DNA of 64,000 bases from assembly GCF_002953215.1 (NCBI RefSeq), contig NZ_CP026378.1, forward strand, positions 372,001-436,000. The letters are read 5' to 3'. The DNA is from Mixta calida (lineage in GTDB: Bacteria; Pseudomonadota; Gammaproteobacteria; Enterobacterales; Enterobacteriaceae). The notes under the pieces were generated by a model that was not told the origin of the DNA, searched no databases, and saw only the letters and a list, made by a program, of their open reading frames with translations. Positions within the stretch are counted from its first letter, which is position 1. Each line of letters begins with the position of its first letter. Positions 19,157 to 28,742 of the stretch are shown piece by piece. The position numbers and the translations under genes were made by a program.

Positions 19157-20665
19157 TCAGGAAGCGAGAGAAAGGGCAGGTTTTTTGCTGTGCGTTTCCA
19201 GCCACTGCGCGACGCGCGCCTGCTGCGCTTCGTTCAGCCACATGCCGAGCTTGGTGCGGCGCCAGATGGCGTCGTCCAGTTCGCGCACCCACTCATTCTC
19301 TACCAGGTAACGCAGTTCGGCCTCATGGAAGCTGTGACCGAAATCTTCGCCCAGGTCCGCCAGCGAGCTGGCGTTCTGCAGAATCAGCTCGCTGTTGCTG
19401 CCGTAAGTGCGGGCATAGTGACGCGCCAGGCCTTCGCTGATAAACGGATAGCGACGGCGCAGGCCGGCGGCGTAATCTTCGCGCGTGCCGGCGATATCGC
19501 CGCCCGGCAGCACGGCGTTTTTCGTCCATGCCGGACCGGCGTTGGGATAATACTTCGCCAGTTTTTCCATCGCATGCTCGGCCAGCTTGCGATAGGTGGT
19601 CAGTTTGCCACCGAATACCGACAGCAGCGGCGCATTGCCCGCATCGTCGCGCACGTCGAGCGTGTAGTCGCGGGTAATCGCCTGCGGCGAATCCGACTCA
19701 TCATCGCACAGCGGACGTACGCCGGAGTAGGTCCAGACGATATCGTCGCGGCCCAGCGGCTTTTTAAAGTGCGCATTATAAACCTTCAGCAGATAGTCGA
19801 TTTCTTTATCATCGATTTTTACCTGCTTCGGATCGCCTTTATATTCTACGTCGGTGGTGCCGATGATGGAGAACTCATCCATCCACGGAATCACAAACAC
19901 GATGCGGTGATCTTCGTTCTGCAGGATGTAGGCCTGCTTTTCGGTATGCACGCGCGGCACCACAATATGGCTGCCTTTGATCAGACGAATGCCATACGGC
20001 GATTTCAGCTTCAGGCCGTCGTCAAACAGCTGTTTCACCCACGGACCGGCGGCGTTTACCAGGCCTTTGGCGCGCCAGGTCCAGGTTTTGCCGGTGTCGA
20101 CATCCTGCGCTTCCACCATCCACATGCCGTTTTCACGCCAGGCGCGCGTGGCGCGGGTGCGGGTACGCACTTCGCCGCCGCGTTTCACCACTTCCTGCGC
20201 GTTCAGCACTACCAGGCGCGCATCGTCCACCCAGCAGTCGGAATATTCGAAACCGCGCGAGATTTCCGGCTTCAGCACCGATTCTGCGCCAAAACGCAAT
20301 CCTTTACTGCCCGGCAGGCTGGTGCGTTTGCCGAGGTGGTCATACAGAAACAGACCGGCGCGGATCATCCAGGCCGGACGCAAATGGGGGCGATGAGGCA
20401 GGCGGAAGCGCATCGGGAAAGCGATATGCGGCGCCATTTTCAGCAGTACTTCACGCTCGGCCAGCGCTTCGCTCACCAGGCGGAATTCATAATGCTCCAG
20501 GTAGCGCAGGCCGCCGTGAATCAGCTTCGAGCTGGCGGAAGAGGTGGCGCACGCCAGATCCTGCGCCTCCAGCATCAGCACAGACAGTCCGCGTCCTGCG
20601 GCATCGGCCGCAATGCCGGCACCGTTGATGCCGCCGCCGATAACGATCAGATCTTTGGTTTCCAC
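19157..20665 (-). CDS. glpD: Aerobic glycerol-3-phosphate dehydrogenase GlpD
   Basis: FAD-linked membrane-associated enzyme oxidising glycerol 3-phosphate to dihydroxyacetone phosphate and passing electrons to ubiquinone. From a GTG start at 20665 the protein has 502 residues (E. coli 501). GGAGG stands eight bases before it, and the next residues ETKDLIVIGGGINGAGIAAD match E. coli GlpD exactly, including the FAD-binding GxGxxG. An in-frame extension to 20716 would run through the GlpR operators and is rejected. Two GlpR operator copies just upstream indicate induction by glycerol 3-phosphate. Confidence 0.96.
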   Translation of the reverse strand: METKDLIVIGGGINGAGIAADAAGRGLSVLMLEAQDLACATSSASSKLIHGGLRYLEHYEFRLVSEALAEREVLLKMAPHIAFPMRFRLPHRPHLRPAWMIRAGLFLYDHLGKRTSLPGSKGLRFGAESVLKPEISRGFEYSDCWVDDARLVVLNAQEVVKRGGEVRTRTRATRAWRENGMWMVEAQDVDTGKTWTWRAKGLVNAAGPWVKQLFDDGLKLKSPYGIRLIKGSHIVVPRVHTEKQAYILQNEDHRIVFVIPWMDEFSIIGTTDVEYKGDPKQVKIDDKEIDYLLKVYNAHFKKPLGRDDIVWTYSGVRPLCDDESDSPQAITRDYTLDVRDDAGNAPLLSVFGGKLTTYRKLAEHAMEKLAKYYPNAGPAWTKNAVLPGGDIAGTREDYAAGLRRRYPFISEGLARHYARTYGSNSELILQNASSLADLGEDFGHSFHEAELRYLVENEWVRELDDAIWRRTKLGMWLNEAQQARVAQWLETHSKKPALSLAS

Positions 20666-20677
20666 GTCATCTCCTCC

Positions 20678-20697
20678 GATGTTCGGAATAGTTCGTC
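20678..20697. promoter_or_regulatory. GlpR operator 1 at glpD (weaker)
   Basis: GATGTTCGGAATAGTTCGTC partly matches the GlpR consensus WATGTTCGWWAWCGAACATW, strong in the left half. It lies 13 bases before the glpD start, next to a better copy. Confidence 0.55.
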
Positions 20698-20717
20698 TAT
20701 GTTCGTTTTCGAGCATA
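20698..20717. promoter_or_regulatory. GlpR operator 2 at glpD (strong)
   Basis: TATGTTCGTTTTCGAGCATA is a near-perfect GlpR palindrome, immediately adjacent to operator 1. Tandem operators are typical of the glp regulon, and the repressor gene itself lies 1.5 kb away. Confidence 0.8.
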
Positions 20718-20947
20718 ATAATAATCGTAAACCAACATTGATGCCAGCTTTAACCCAATAAAAACATCTTAGCGTGATTCAGTTAACATTATTCGCCGCC
20801 GCTGACGGCAGTAACCCTTTGGTTAGATGGGTTATAGTTAAACCGCTTCGCGTTACAATAGCGCGAGACAGAGCTGAAGGGCGATGCGGTGAGAAGGCCG
20901 ACCGCGCCGTTCGGCTTATCGCACCACTCTTTTATCCGGGGTCCACC

Positions 20948-21277
20948 ATGGAACAATTTGAATGCATTAGCGTCGAACTGGCGCAACAACGTCTGGCGGA
21001 AGGCGAAGCGCTGCTGGTCGATATTCGCGATCCGCAAAGCTATGAGGCCGGTCACGCCAAAGGCGCGTTCCACCTGACCAACGGCACGCTGAACGGTTTT
21101 ATGCAGCAGGCGGATTTTGATACGCCGGTGTTCGTCATGTGCTATCACGGCAACAGCAGCAAAGGGGCGGCGCAGTATTTAATTAATCAGGGATTTGAGC
21201 AGGTTTACAGCATCGACGGCGGCTTCGACGCCTGGCGCGCGGCGTTCCCGCAGCTGGTTGAAACGCCGTCGGAGTAA
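20948..21277 (+). CDS. glpE: Thiosulfate sulfurtransferase GlpE
   Basis: Single-domain rhodanese of 109 residues (E. coli 108) that moves the sulfane sulfur of thiosulfate to cyanide or thioredoxin in vitro; its role in the glp regulon is unclear. The catalytic Cys65 is in the loop [10 protein letters not shown]. The ATG at 20948 is chosen by homology to the E. coli start; the frame is open upstream to 20774 but there is no family support. It is the first gene of glpEGR, divergent from glpD. Confidence 0.95.
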   Translation: MEQFECISVELAQQRLAEGEALLVDIRDPQSYEAGHAKGAFHLTNGTLNGFMQQADFDTPVFVMCYHGNSSKGAAQYLINQGFEQVYSIDGGFDAWRAAFPQLVETPSE

Positions 21278-21313
21278 GCGCCGCGGCATGCGGCAGAATT
21301 CAGGAAACGGAAA

Positions 21314-22141
21314 ATGATACAGCTTACCCGCTTTACCAATCCGCGCATGGCGCAGGCGTTTGTCGACTATATGGCGACGCGCGGCGTCACATTGCATATC
21401 GAACGCGACGAGCAGGTTGTGCTGCTGCTGGACGATGAGACGAAACTGGAAATGGTCGAAAACGAACTTGCGCAGTTTGTTCGCGACCCTTTTCATCCGC
21501 GTTATCAGGCCGCCAGCTGGCAGAGCGGCAATACCGACAGCGGATTGCACTATCAGCGCGACAGTTTGCTGACCAACCTGCGCCAGCGCGCCGGGCCGCT
21601 TACCCTGGCGCTGGGCTTTGCCTGCATCGCTATCTTTATCCTGATGCAGATTATCGGCGGGGACGAGGTGCTGGGCTGGCTGGCGTGGCCGATGGACAGC
21701 TCGCAATCTTTCCAGCTGTGGCGCTGGTTCAGCCATGCGCTGCTTCATTTTTCCGTGCTGCACCTGGTGTTCAACCTGCTGTGGTGGTGGTATATCGGCG
21801 GTGCCATCGAAAAGCGGCTCGGCACCGGCAAACTGTTTGTGATTACGCTGATTTCCGCGCTGCTGAGCGGCTGGATGCAGGCGAAATTCAGCGGCGTCTG
21901 GTTCGGTGGGCTTTCTGGCGTGGTCTACGCGCTGATGGGCTACGCCTGGCTGCGGGGCGAGCGCGATCCCGAAAGTGGCATTTTCCTGGAGCGCGGTCTG
22001 ATGGCTTTCGCTATCCTGTGGCTGGTCATTGGATTTTTTGGCGTGTTGGGCCAGGCGGTAGGCAATGCCGCCCATCTCACCGGTCTGGTGGTGGGGCTGG
22101 CGATGGCTTTCGTCGATACGCGTCATGCGCGTAAACGCTGA
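21314..22141 (+). CDS. glpG: Rhomboid intramembrane serine protease GlpG
   Basis: Inner-membrane protease that cleaves substrates within the lipid bilayer. It has 275 residues (E. coli 276). A cytoplasmic N-terminal domain (about 1-90) is followed by six membrane segments. The catalytic dyad is Ser201 in [13 protein letters not shown] and His254 in NAAHLTGL, both at the E. coli positions. AGGAAA precedes the ATG. It lies between glpE and glpR in the operon. Confidence 0.96.
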   Translation: MIQLTRFTNPRMAQAFVDYMATRGVTLHIERDEQVVLLLDDETKLEMVENELAQFVRDPFHPRYQAASWQSGNTDSGLHYQRDSLLTNLRQRAGPLTLALGFACIAIFILMQIIGGDEVLGWLAWPMDSSQSFQLWRWFSHALLHFSVLHLVFNLLWWWYIGGAIEKRLGTGKLFVITLISALLSGWMQAKFSGVWFGGLSGVVYALMGYAWLRGERDPESGIFLERGLMAFAILWLVIGFFGVLGQAVGNAAHLTGLVVGLAMAFVDTRHARKR

Positions 22142-22212
22142 GGCATCAGCGACGCCTGCAGGCTGCCGGATAATCGCGCAGCCTGATGCCGTACTTATAA
22201 CAGGAGATTTAT

Positions 22213-22971
22213 GTGAAGCAGACGCAACGTCATGACGCCATTATCGATCTGGTCCGGCGTCAGGGATATGTCAGTACCGAAGAACTGGTGGAACATTTTG
22301 ACGTCAGTCCGCAAACCATTCGCCGCGATCTGAACGATCTGGCCGAGCAGAATAAAATACAGCGCCACCACGGCGGCGCGGCGTTGCCTTCCAGCTCGGA
22401 AAACACCGCCTGGCAGGATCGTAAGATGATGTGGTCGGCGGAGAAGGCGCGCATCGCGCAGCGGGTCGCCAGCCAAATCCCCGACGGCGCAACCCTGTTT
22501 ATCGATATCGGCACCACGCCGGAGGCGGTCGCCCACGCGCTGATGCACCACAACGACCTGCGCATCGTCACCAACAACCTGAACGTCGCCACGCTGCTGA
22601 TGACCAAGCCCGACTTCCGCCTGATTATCGCTGGCGGCGAGGTGCGCACGCGCGACGGCGGCATTATGGGTGAGGCGACGCTCGACTTTATTTCGCAGTT
22701 CCGCCTCGACTACGGCATTCTCGGCATCAGCGGCATCGATATGGACGGTTCGCTGCTGGAGTTCGATTACCATGAGGTGCGCACCAAACGCGCGATTATA
22801 GATAATTCACGCTGCGTGATGCTGGTGACCGACCACTCCAAGTTTGGCCGCAACGCGATGGTCAACCTCGGCAATATGAGCCTGGTGGATTATCTGTTTA
22901 CCGATGAAATGCCGCCCGCCAGCGTCATGAAAGTGATCGAGCAGCATGAAGTCCATCTGGAGTTGTGCTGA
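22213..22971 (+). CDS. glpR: Glycerol-3-phosphate regulon repressor GlpR
   Basis: DeoR-family repressor of 252 residues, equal to the functional E. coli GlpR. The helix-turn-helix VSTEELVEHFDVSPQTIRRD spans about residues 18-37, and the effector domain has DIGTTPEAVA and LGISGID. The start is GTG at 22213 with AGGAG six bases upstream; an ATG two bases earlier is followed at once by a stop in its frame. It would bind the operators found at glpD. Its stop codon lies only three bases from that of the convergent malT. Confidence 0.96.
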   Translation: MKQTQRHDAIIDLVRRQGYVSTEELVEHFDVSPQTIRRDLNDLAEQNKIQRHHGGAALPSSSENTAWQDRKMMWSAEKARIAQRVASQIPDGATLFIDIGTTPEAVAHALMHHNDLRIVTNNLNVATLLMTKPDFRLIIAGGEVRTRDGGIMGEATLDFISQFRLDYGILGISGIDMDGSLLEFDYHEVRTKRAIIDNSRCVMLVTDHSKFGRNAMVNLGNMSLVDYLFTDEMPPASVMKVIEQHEVHLELC

Positions 22972-22974
22972 GGA

Positions 22975-25692
22975 TCAGGCCACGCTCATTCCCATCAGGT
23001 GCAGCAGATGCTGCGCCTGCCGCACCGCTTCCTGGCGATGCATTACTCCCAGTTTTTGATAAAGGTTGCGAATGTGCGTTTTGATGGTGGTTTGCGCCAC
23101 CTCCAGCTCGCCGGCGATCTGGTCGTTGCTGTAGCCTGAATAGATCAGGCCCAGCACCTGCCATTCGCGCTGGGTGAGCGGGCTGGTGCGGATCAGCTCC
23201 GGCACCTGTGGATGGGTCAGCAGACGGCTGACGAAGCTTTCGTCGAAGTGGGCGAACTTGTGGCGATGGTGCTGGTTGATATCGCGCAGGATACGCTGGG
23301 CGCGATGCTGTTCCAGTTCCGGCAGCGTGTGTAATTGCAGCAGCTGACGCAGCTGCTGGGCCATGGTTTCGCCTTCGATAACGAAGTGGCTGATAAAGCC
23401 GGTGCGGTTCGCCAGCGTCAACGCCTCAATCAGCGCCAGCTGCGCTTCGCTCTTGCGGCCGGTTTGCCAGTAGAGCGCGTTGAGCAGCAGCAGGTTGCGG
23501 TTTAAATCGCTGGTCAGCCGCAGCCGCCGCGCATTTTCATTCAGTTCGTCCAGCACTACTTCCGCTTCGTCATACTGTCCCAGCAGGATCTGTACGCGGG
23601 CGATATTGCGCCACTGTCCCTGCAGGAAATGGTTGTCGGCGGTGGCCGGCTTCGGCGTCAGCCGCAGCCAGTTGGCGGCGGCAACTTTATCATTGGTCAT
23701 CTGCCAGTAGATCACGCGCGGCTTATCCGCGTTGGTGACCCAGTCGCTGTGGTACTGGCCGTTGCCGAGCAGGTTTTCGCAGCGGATCAGATGGCGGCGC
23801 GCGTTATCGATATCGCCACGCGCCAGCGCGCACTTCGCCAGCATCGCCAGGCACTGCAACTGCTGCTGCGGCTGGAAATTCGCCAGCACCTCCAGCCCTT
23901 TGCGCGCCGTCGCTTCCGCTTCGTCAAGGCGCGCCCAGGACCAGAGCAGCTGCGCGCGAATGCGCAGCAAAAACTCATGCATCGGCAGCTGTTCTAATCC
24001 TTCCTCATCGATCAGCGCGAACGCCTTCTCCTGGATATCGTATGCGGTTTGCAAAAAGCCCTGCGCCAGCAGGATTTCACTCTGCTGCAACAGCGCCCAG
24101 AGCGCGTAGTGACAGCAGTTGTAATGGCGCGCCATTTCGTCGGTCTGCTGCATGGTGGCGAGCGCCGCCTCCAGCTCGCCCTGACAGTGCAGCACTTCGC
24201 CTTTTACCGAGGTGGCGACGATGCGGCTGTAGTAATTCGCCAGCGGCAGATGGGTCAGCGCCTGGTTCGCCAGCCGTTCCGCCTCGTCGGGCTTGCCGGC
24301 GTTGATGGCGACCTGCGCGCGCAGCGCATCGAATTCGGCGCTCAGCACCGGATCGATGGCGATCTGCTGCAATGTCATCTCCTCTTCGGCGCGCGCCAGC
24401 AGCAGGTTGACCTCGCCATAGCGATGCTGGCTCTGCGCCAGCCACGCCTGCAACAGAATCAGACGCGGATGATCCACCAGCTGCTGCCACGGCAGCGCCT
24501 TCAGACTTTCCTCCAGCAGCGCCAGCTCGCTGTGATTGAACAGCGACCAGGCATGATGCAGCAGAATATCGCGCAGCAGCGCGGTGTCGCCCGCCGCCAG
24601 CGCATGATGAATCGCTTCTCCGGCGTAGCCGAGCGCCATCCAGCCTTCCGCCGCGGCGCGATGAAGCTGATGCAGCTCGCTGCTCAGCTCCCACTGACAG
24701 CGCTGGCGCAGGAAGCTGGCGAACAGCGGATGAAAGTTAAACCATTTGCCGCTGTCGTCCATGCGTTGCAGAAACAGCCCCTGACGCTCCGTTTCTTCAA
24801 GCCGCAGCTGCGCATTCTCTTCGCCGGTCAGACGCGCGATCAGCGTGTCGTTCATTGAACGCAGCACCGAACTGCGTAACAGGAAGTTTCGCGTCGCGCT
24901 GTCAACGCAGTCCAACACCTCATCCACCAGATAGTCGGAAAGATGGCTGGCGTTGATACCGGCGAGACGCTGGGCGGAATGATGAGTCGGCGTATTGGAC
25001 TGGCGTTCCGTCAGGGCGATCAGCTGTAGCGCGGTGGCCCAGCCAGCCACTTCGGCGCAGAGCCGCTGTGAATCATCTGCGCCGATCGGCTGTTGCAGAC
25101 GGCAGTCGAAGAACTGCTTCGCCTCCTGCGGCGTAAAAGCCAGCGACTGACTGTTGATTTCCAGCAGCTGTTCGCGCACCCGCAGGTTAGCGATGCCCAG
25201 CGAAGGCAGATTGCGCGACAGAATAATCAGCGTCAGGTTTTCGGGCTGATGGCGAATGAAAAAGCGCATCGCCTGATGAATGGCGTCGTTAGCGATCAGG
25301 TGGTAATCGTCAATCACCAGATAAAGTGGGCGCTGCCACTCCGCCAGCTCAACAAAAAGCTGGGAAAAGAGCGCGCTGAGGCTGGCGTACTGACGCTTCT
25401 GCGCCAGCGCCTCGCTGCGCATACAGTGTCCGCCGGTTGCCTGTTGCACGGCGGCCATAAAGTAGTTGGCGAAGCGCTCCGGGTAATTATCGCTGTCATC
25501 CAGCGAATACCAGCCGAGATCGCTTTTATCCGCCGCCCACTGTGCCACCAGCGTGGTCTTGCCATAGCCAGCGGGACTGCTTATCAACGCTAAGCGGTAG
25601 TGCGCAATGTTCGCAAGCCTGGCTATCAAACGCTCCCGAACAATGGTGTTCTGAAGCCGCAGTGGACGGCTGAGTTTCGATGGTATCAGCAT
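22975..25692 (-). CDS. malT: ATP- and maltotriose-dependent activator MalT
   Basis: A 905-residue STAND-type activator (E. coli 901) that binds ATP and maltotriose, oligomerises and turns on the maltose regulon. The P-loop [11 protein letters not shown] is at residues 38-48, a long TPR-like sensor region follows, and the C-terminal LuxR-type helix-turn-helix ([20 protein letters not shown]) contacts MalT boxes. A CRP-like site about 130 bases upstream indicates catabolite control. It is divergent from malPQ as in E. coli. Confidence 0.96.
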   Translation of the reverse strand: MLIPSKLSRPLRLQNTIVRERLIARLANIAHYRLALISSPAGYGKTTLVAQWAADKSDLGWYSLDDSDNYPERFANYFMAAVQQATGGHCMRSEALAQKRQYASLSALFSQLFVELAEWQRPLYLVIDDYHLIANDAIHQAMRFFIRHQPENLTLIILSRNLPSLGIANLRVREQLLEINSQSLAFTPQEAKQFFDCRLQQPIGADDSQRLCAEVAGWATALQLIALTERQSNTPTHHSAQRLAGINASHLSDYLVDEVLDCVDSATRNFLLRSSVLRSMNDTLIARLTGEENAQLRLEETERQGLFLQRMDDSGKWFNFHPLFASFLRQRCQWELSSELHQLHRAAAEGWMALGYAGEAIHHALAAGDTALLRDILLHHAWSLFNHSELALLEESLKALPWQQLVDHPRLILLQAWLAQSQHRYGEVNLLLARAEEEMTLQQIAIDPVLSAEFDALRAQVAINAGKPDEAERLANQALTHLPLANYYSRIVATSVKGEVLHCQGELEAALATMQQTDEMARHYNCCHYALWALLQQSEILLAQGFLQTAYDIQEKAFALIDEEGLEQLPMHEFLLRIRAQLLWSWARLDEAEATARKGLEVLANFQPQQQLQCLAMLAKCALARGDIDNARRHLIRCENLLGNGQYHSDWVTNADKPRVIYWQMTNDKVAAANWLRLTPKPATADNHFLQGQWRNIARVQILLGQYDEAEVVLDELNENARRLRLTSDLNRNLLLLNALYWQTGRKSEAQLALIEALTLANRTGFISHFVIEGETMAQQLRQLLQLHTLPELEQHRAQRILRDINQHHRHKFAHFDESFVSRLLTHPQVPELIRTSPLTQREWQVLGLIYSGYSNDQIAGELEVAQTTIKTHIRNLYQKLGVMHRQEAVRQAQHLLHLMGMSVA

Positions 25693-25811
25693 GGCGACAC
25701 TTCACTGTGATGACATAGAAGGAAACAAAAAGAATTATTTCACGGCGTGTAATTAAGTACTTTCTGACGTGTCAGGCAGTAATGCAAGGAGGAGAACTTT
25801 CCCGTGTTCAT

Positions 25812-25833
25812 TAAGTTGCACCTCATCACATTT
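25812..25833 (-). promoter_or_regulatory. CRP site for malT
   Basis: Read toward malT, the 22 bases begin AAATGTGATGAGGTGCAACT. This closely resembles the CRP site of the E. coli malT promoter, which has TGTGA followed by a weak GTGCAA right half. It is about 120-140 bases from the malT start. Confidence 0.65.
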
Positions 25834-26054
25834 CCTTATTATTTTTTGACATTTTTCTGCTTCATTGCTAACGAAGGCGGCGGAATACGCGGCGTCCCTG
25901 CGAAGCATAAAAATGCGTTTTAGGTCCATTCATAAATAGGTCGTTATGTTTAGCGTGATTTTTTTATTTATATCGCGTGGTTTACAGCGCTTTTTCCGCC
26001 AGCGGCGTCTTAACTTAACGCGTTGACGATCACATTTTTACCTACGCCCTGCCG

Positions 26055-26087
26055 CTCATCCCCGGCTAATCCTGCCGCGGGAGGATG
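26055..26087. promoter_or_regulatory. MalT boxes upstream of malPQ
   Basis: CTCATCCCC at 26055-26063 is the exact complement of the MalT box core GGGGATGAG. A second, weaker GGGAGGATG lies in direct orientation at 26079-26087. Paired MalT boxes upstream of malP are expected from E. coli. The promoter hexamers were not resolved. Confidence 0.55.
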
Positions 26088-26138
26088 CCGCTCAGTCGGG
26101 TTAACGTCAGCATGTGCGCATCAATTTTTTGCGAATCC

Positions 26139-26263
26139 ATACCCTAAATAATTCAGGTCGCAGGAAGGCGGCAAGGAAGTAAATCTCCGGGAGCTTACAA
26201 GAGTGAGTGACCGGGGTGAGCGAGCGTAGCCAACGCGCCAGCGGCTTGAAGTATGACGGGTAT
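26139..26263. repeat. ERIC (enterobacterial repetitive intergenic consensus) element
   Basis: A 125-base imperfect palindrome is bounded by ATACCC (26139-26144) and GGGTAT (26258-26263). Its centre carries the recognisable ERIC core: GGGAGCTTACAAGAGTGAGT followed by GACCGGGGTGAGCG, plus the flanking GCAGGAAGGCGGCAAGG and CTTGAAGTATGACGGGTAT. It is a full-length copy. It lies between the MalT boxes and malP and would be transcribed as a large hairpin in the malPQ leader, unless a promoter lies within it. Confidence 0.92.
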
Positions 26264-26286
26264 ATTACTTAACGGAAGAGAGTTGT

Positions 26287-28692
26287 ATGTCGCAGCTAAC
26301 ATTCAATAAGGCTCGTTTTGAGGCGGCGTTAACGCGCCAGTGGCAGCATTTAGGGCTGGCGAGCGCCAGCGATATGACGCCGCGTCAGCGGTGGGAAGCG
26401 GTCGGCGGCGCGCTGGCCGAACTGCTGGCGGCGCAGCCGACGGTCAATTCCGGTAAAAACCAACGCCATGTCAATTACCTGTCGATGGAGTTTCTGATTG
26501 GTCGACTGACCGGCAATAACCTGATCAACCTCGGCTGGTATGACGAGGTTAACGCGCTTTTAGCGGAGCAGGGCATCAATCTCAGCGAGCTGCTGGAGGA
26601 AGAGGTGGACCCGGCGCTGGGCAACGGCGGTCTGGGACGCCTGGCGGCCTGCTATCTCGATTCAATGGCGACGGTCGGCCAGCCCGCCATCGGCTACGGT
26701 CTGAACTACCAGTACGGCCTGTTCCGCCAGTCTTTCGACGAGGGTTACCAGCGCGAAGCGCCGGACGACTGGCGACGCGACCGCTATCCATGGTTTCGCC
26801 ATAACAGCGCGCTGGATGTCGAAGTGGGCATCGGCGGCAAAGTAGTGAAAAACGATGACGGTTCGCTGCGGTGGGAACCGGCGTTCGTGATGCGCGGCGA
26901 AGCCTGGGATCTGCCGGTCATCGGCTATCGCAACGGCGTCACGCAGCCGCTGCGCCTGTGGCAGGCGACCCACGCGCACCCGTTCGACCTGACGCTGTTC
27001 AACGACGGCAAATTCCTGCAGGCGGAGCAGCGGGGCATCGATGCGGCGAAGCTGACCAAGGTGCTCTATCCCAACGATAACCATCAGGAAGGCAAGCGGC
27101 TGCGTCTGATGCAGCAATATTTCCAGTGCGCCTGCTCGGTGGCGGATATTCTGCGCCGTCATCACCTGGCGGGCCGCGCGCTGGCGGAGCTGCCCGATTA
27201 TGAGGTGATCCAGCTTAACGATACCCATCCCACTATCGCCATCCCTGAAATGCTGCGCCTGCTGCTGGATGAGCATCAGCTGGAGTGGGAGGAGGCGTGG
27301 CGTATTACCAGCAACGTCTTCGCCTACACTAACCATACGCTGATGCCGGAAGCGCTGGAACGCTGGGACGAGCGCCTGGTGCGCACGCTGCTGCCGCGCC
27401 ATTTCGCCATTATTAAAGAGATCAACCGACGCTTTAAGAAGCTGGTGGAGAAGCAGTGGCCGGGCGATGAAGCGGTCTGGGCGAAACTGGCGGTGCTGCA
27501 TGACAAACAGGTGCGCATGGCGAACCTGTGCGTAGTCAGCGGTTTTGCGGTAAATGGCGTTGCGGCGCTGCACTCCGATCTGGTGGTGAAGGATCTCTTC
27601 CCGGAGTATCACCAGCTGTGGCCGCACAAGTTTTTCAACGTCACCAACGGCATCACGCCGCGTCGCTGGCTGAAGCAGTGCAACCCGGCGCTCTCTGAAC
27701 TGATTGATGAGACGTTAGGCAACCGCGACTGGGTGACGAACCTGGACGCGCTGAAAGGCCTGGAGCCGTATGCGGACGATAAGGCGTTTCGTCAGCGCTA
27801 TCGCGACATCAAACATAACAACAAGCTGCGGCTGGCGGAGTATGTGCGCCGCGTCACCGGCATTGAGATCAACCCCGACGCGCTGTTCGACGTGCAGATC
27901 AAGCGTCTGCACGAGTACAAGCGCCAGCATCTCGGTCTGCTGCATATTCTGCACTGCTACCGTCAACTGCGCGACAACCCGCAGCTGGATAAGGCGCCGC
28001 GCGTCTTTCTGTTCGGCGCCAAGGCGGCCCCAGGCTACTACCTGGCGAAAAACATCATCTACGCGATCAACAAAGTGGCCGAGGTGATCAATAACGATCC
28101 GCTGATCGGCGATCGTCTCAAGGTGGTGTTTATTCCTGACTACCGCATCACCGCGGCGGAGCTGATGATCCCGGCGGCGGATCTGTCGGAGCAGATCTCC
28201 ACCGCTGGCTATGAAGCCTCCGGCACCGGCAATATGAAGCTCGCCCTGAACGGCGCGCTGACCATCGGCACGCTGGACGGCGCCAACGTTGAGATTGCCG
28301 AGCAGGTCGGGGAAGAGAATATCTTTATCTTCGGCAATACCGTTGACGAGGTGAAGGCGCTGAAGGCAGGCGGCTACGATCCGAAAAAGTTGCGTAAGAA
28401 AGACAAACATCTCGACGGTCTGTTGAAGGAGCTGGAAAAAGGCCATTTCAGCCAGGGCGATAAGCACGCCTTCGATCTGCTGCTGCACAGCCTGACGAAG
28501 AACGGCGATCCCTGGCTGGTGCTGGCGGATTTCGCCGACTATATCGCCGCGCAGGAACGTGTGGAGGCGTTATGGCGCGATAAGGAAGCCTGGACGCGCG
28601 CGACTATACTCAATACCGCACGTACCGGCATGTTCAGTTCCGATCGCTCTGTACGCGACTATCAGCAGCGTATCTGGCAGAGCAAACGCTGA
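26287..28692 (+). CDS. malP: Maltodextrin phosphorylase MalP
   Basis: PLP-dependent GT35 phosphorylase of 801 residues (E. coli 797) that trims linear maltodextrins to glucose 1-phosphate. The cofactor motif [23 protein letters not shown] and QLNDTHP are intact. It forms an operon with malQ, 50 bases downstream, under MalT. The ERIC element ends 23 bases before its ATG, and the ribosome-binding region (ACGGAAGAGAG) lies outside the repeat. Confidence 0.96.
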   Translation: MSQLTFNKARFEAALTRQWQHLGLASASDMTPRQRWEAVGGALAELLAAQPTVNSGKNQRHVNYLSMEFLIGRLTGNNLINLGWYDEVNALLAEQGINLSELLEEEVDPALGNGGLGRLAACYLDSMATVGQPAIGYGLNYQYGLFRQSFDEGYQREAPDDWRRDRYPWFRHNSALDVEVGIGGKVVKNDDGSLRWEPAFVMRGEAWDLPVIGYRNGVTQPLRLWQATHAHPFDLTLFNDGKFLQAEQRGIDAAKLTKVLYPNDNHQEGKRLRLMQQYFQCACSVADILRRHHLAGRALAELPDYEVIQLNDTHPTIAIPEMLRLLLDEHQLEWEEAWRITSNVFAYTNHTLMPEALERWDERLVRTLLPRHFAIIKEINRRFKKLVEKQWPGDEAVWAKLAVLHDKQVRMANLCVVSGFAVNGVAALHSDLVVKDLFPEYHQLWPHKFFNVTNGITPRRWLKQCNPALSELIDETLGNRDWVTNLDALKGLEPYADDKAFRQRYRDIKHNNKLRLAEYVRRVTGIEINPDALFDVQIKRLHEYKRQHLGLLHILHCYRQLRDNPQLDKAPRVFLFGAKAAPGYYLAKNIIYAINKVAEVINNDPLIGDRLKVVFIPDYRITAAELMIPAADLSEQISTAGYEASGTGNMKLALNGALTIGTLDGANVEIAEQVGEENIFIFGNTVDEVKALKAGGYDPKKLRKKDKHLDGLLKELEKGHFSQGDKHAFDLLLHSLTKNGDPWLVLADFADYIAAQERVEALWRDKEAWTRATILNTARTGMFSSDRSVRDYQQRIWQSKR

Positions 28693-28742
28693 GGGAGGGC
28701 GGCGCAGGCCGCTCATAGTCACAGACTGTTTCAGGAAGCGTT

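Larger units (their letters stand above)
25693..26286. other. malT-malPQ divergent control region
   Basis: The 594 bases hold, in order, the malT leader, a CRP-like site (25812-25833), an AT-rich stretch, MalT-box-like sequences (26055-26087) and an ERIC element (26139-26263) that ends 23 bases before malP. No gene was recognised here. Confidence 0.7.

Noticed and set aside
16642-28692. glgP and malP as a recent tandem duplication
   Set aside because: Both are old, distinct GT35 subfamilies found in the same places in E. coli, and each matches its own orthologue better than the other.
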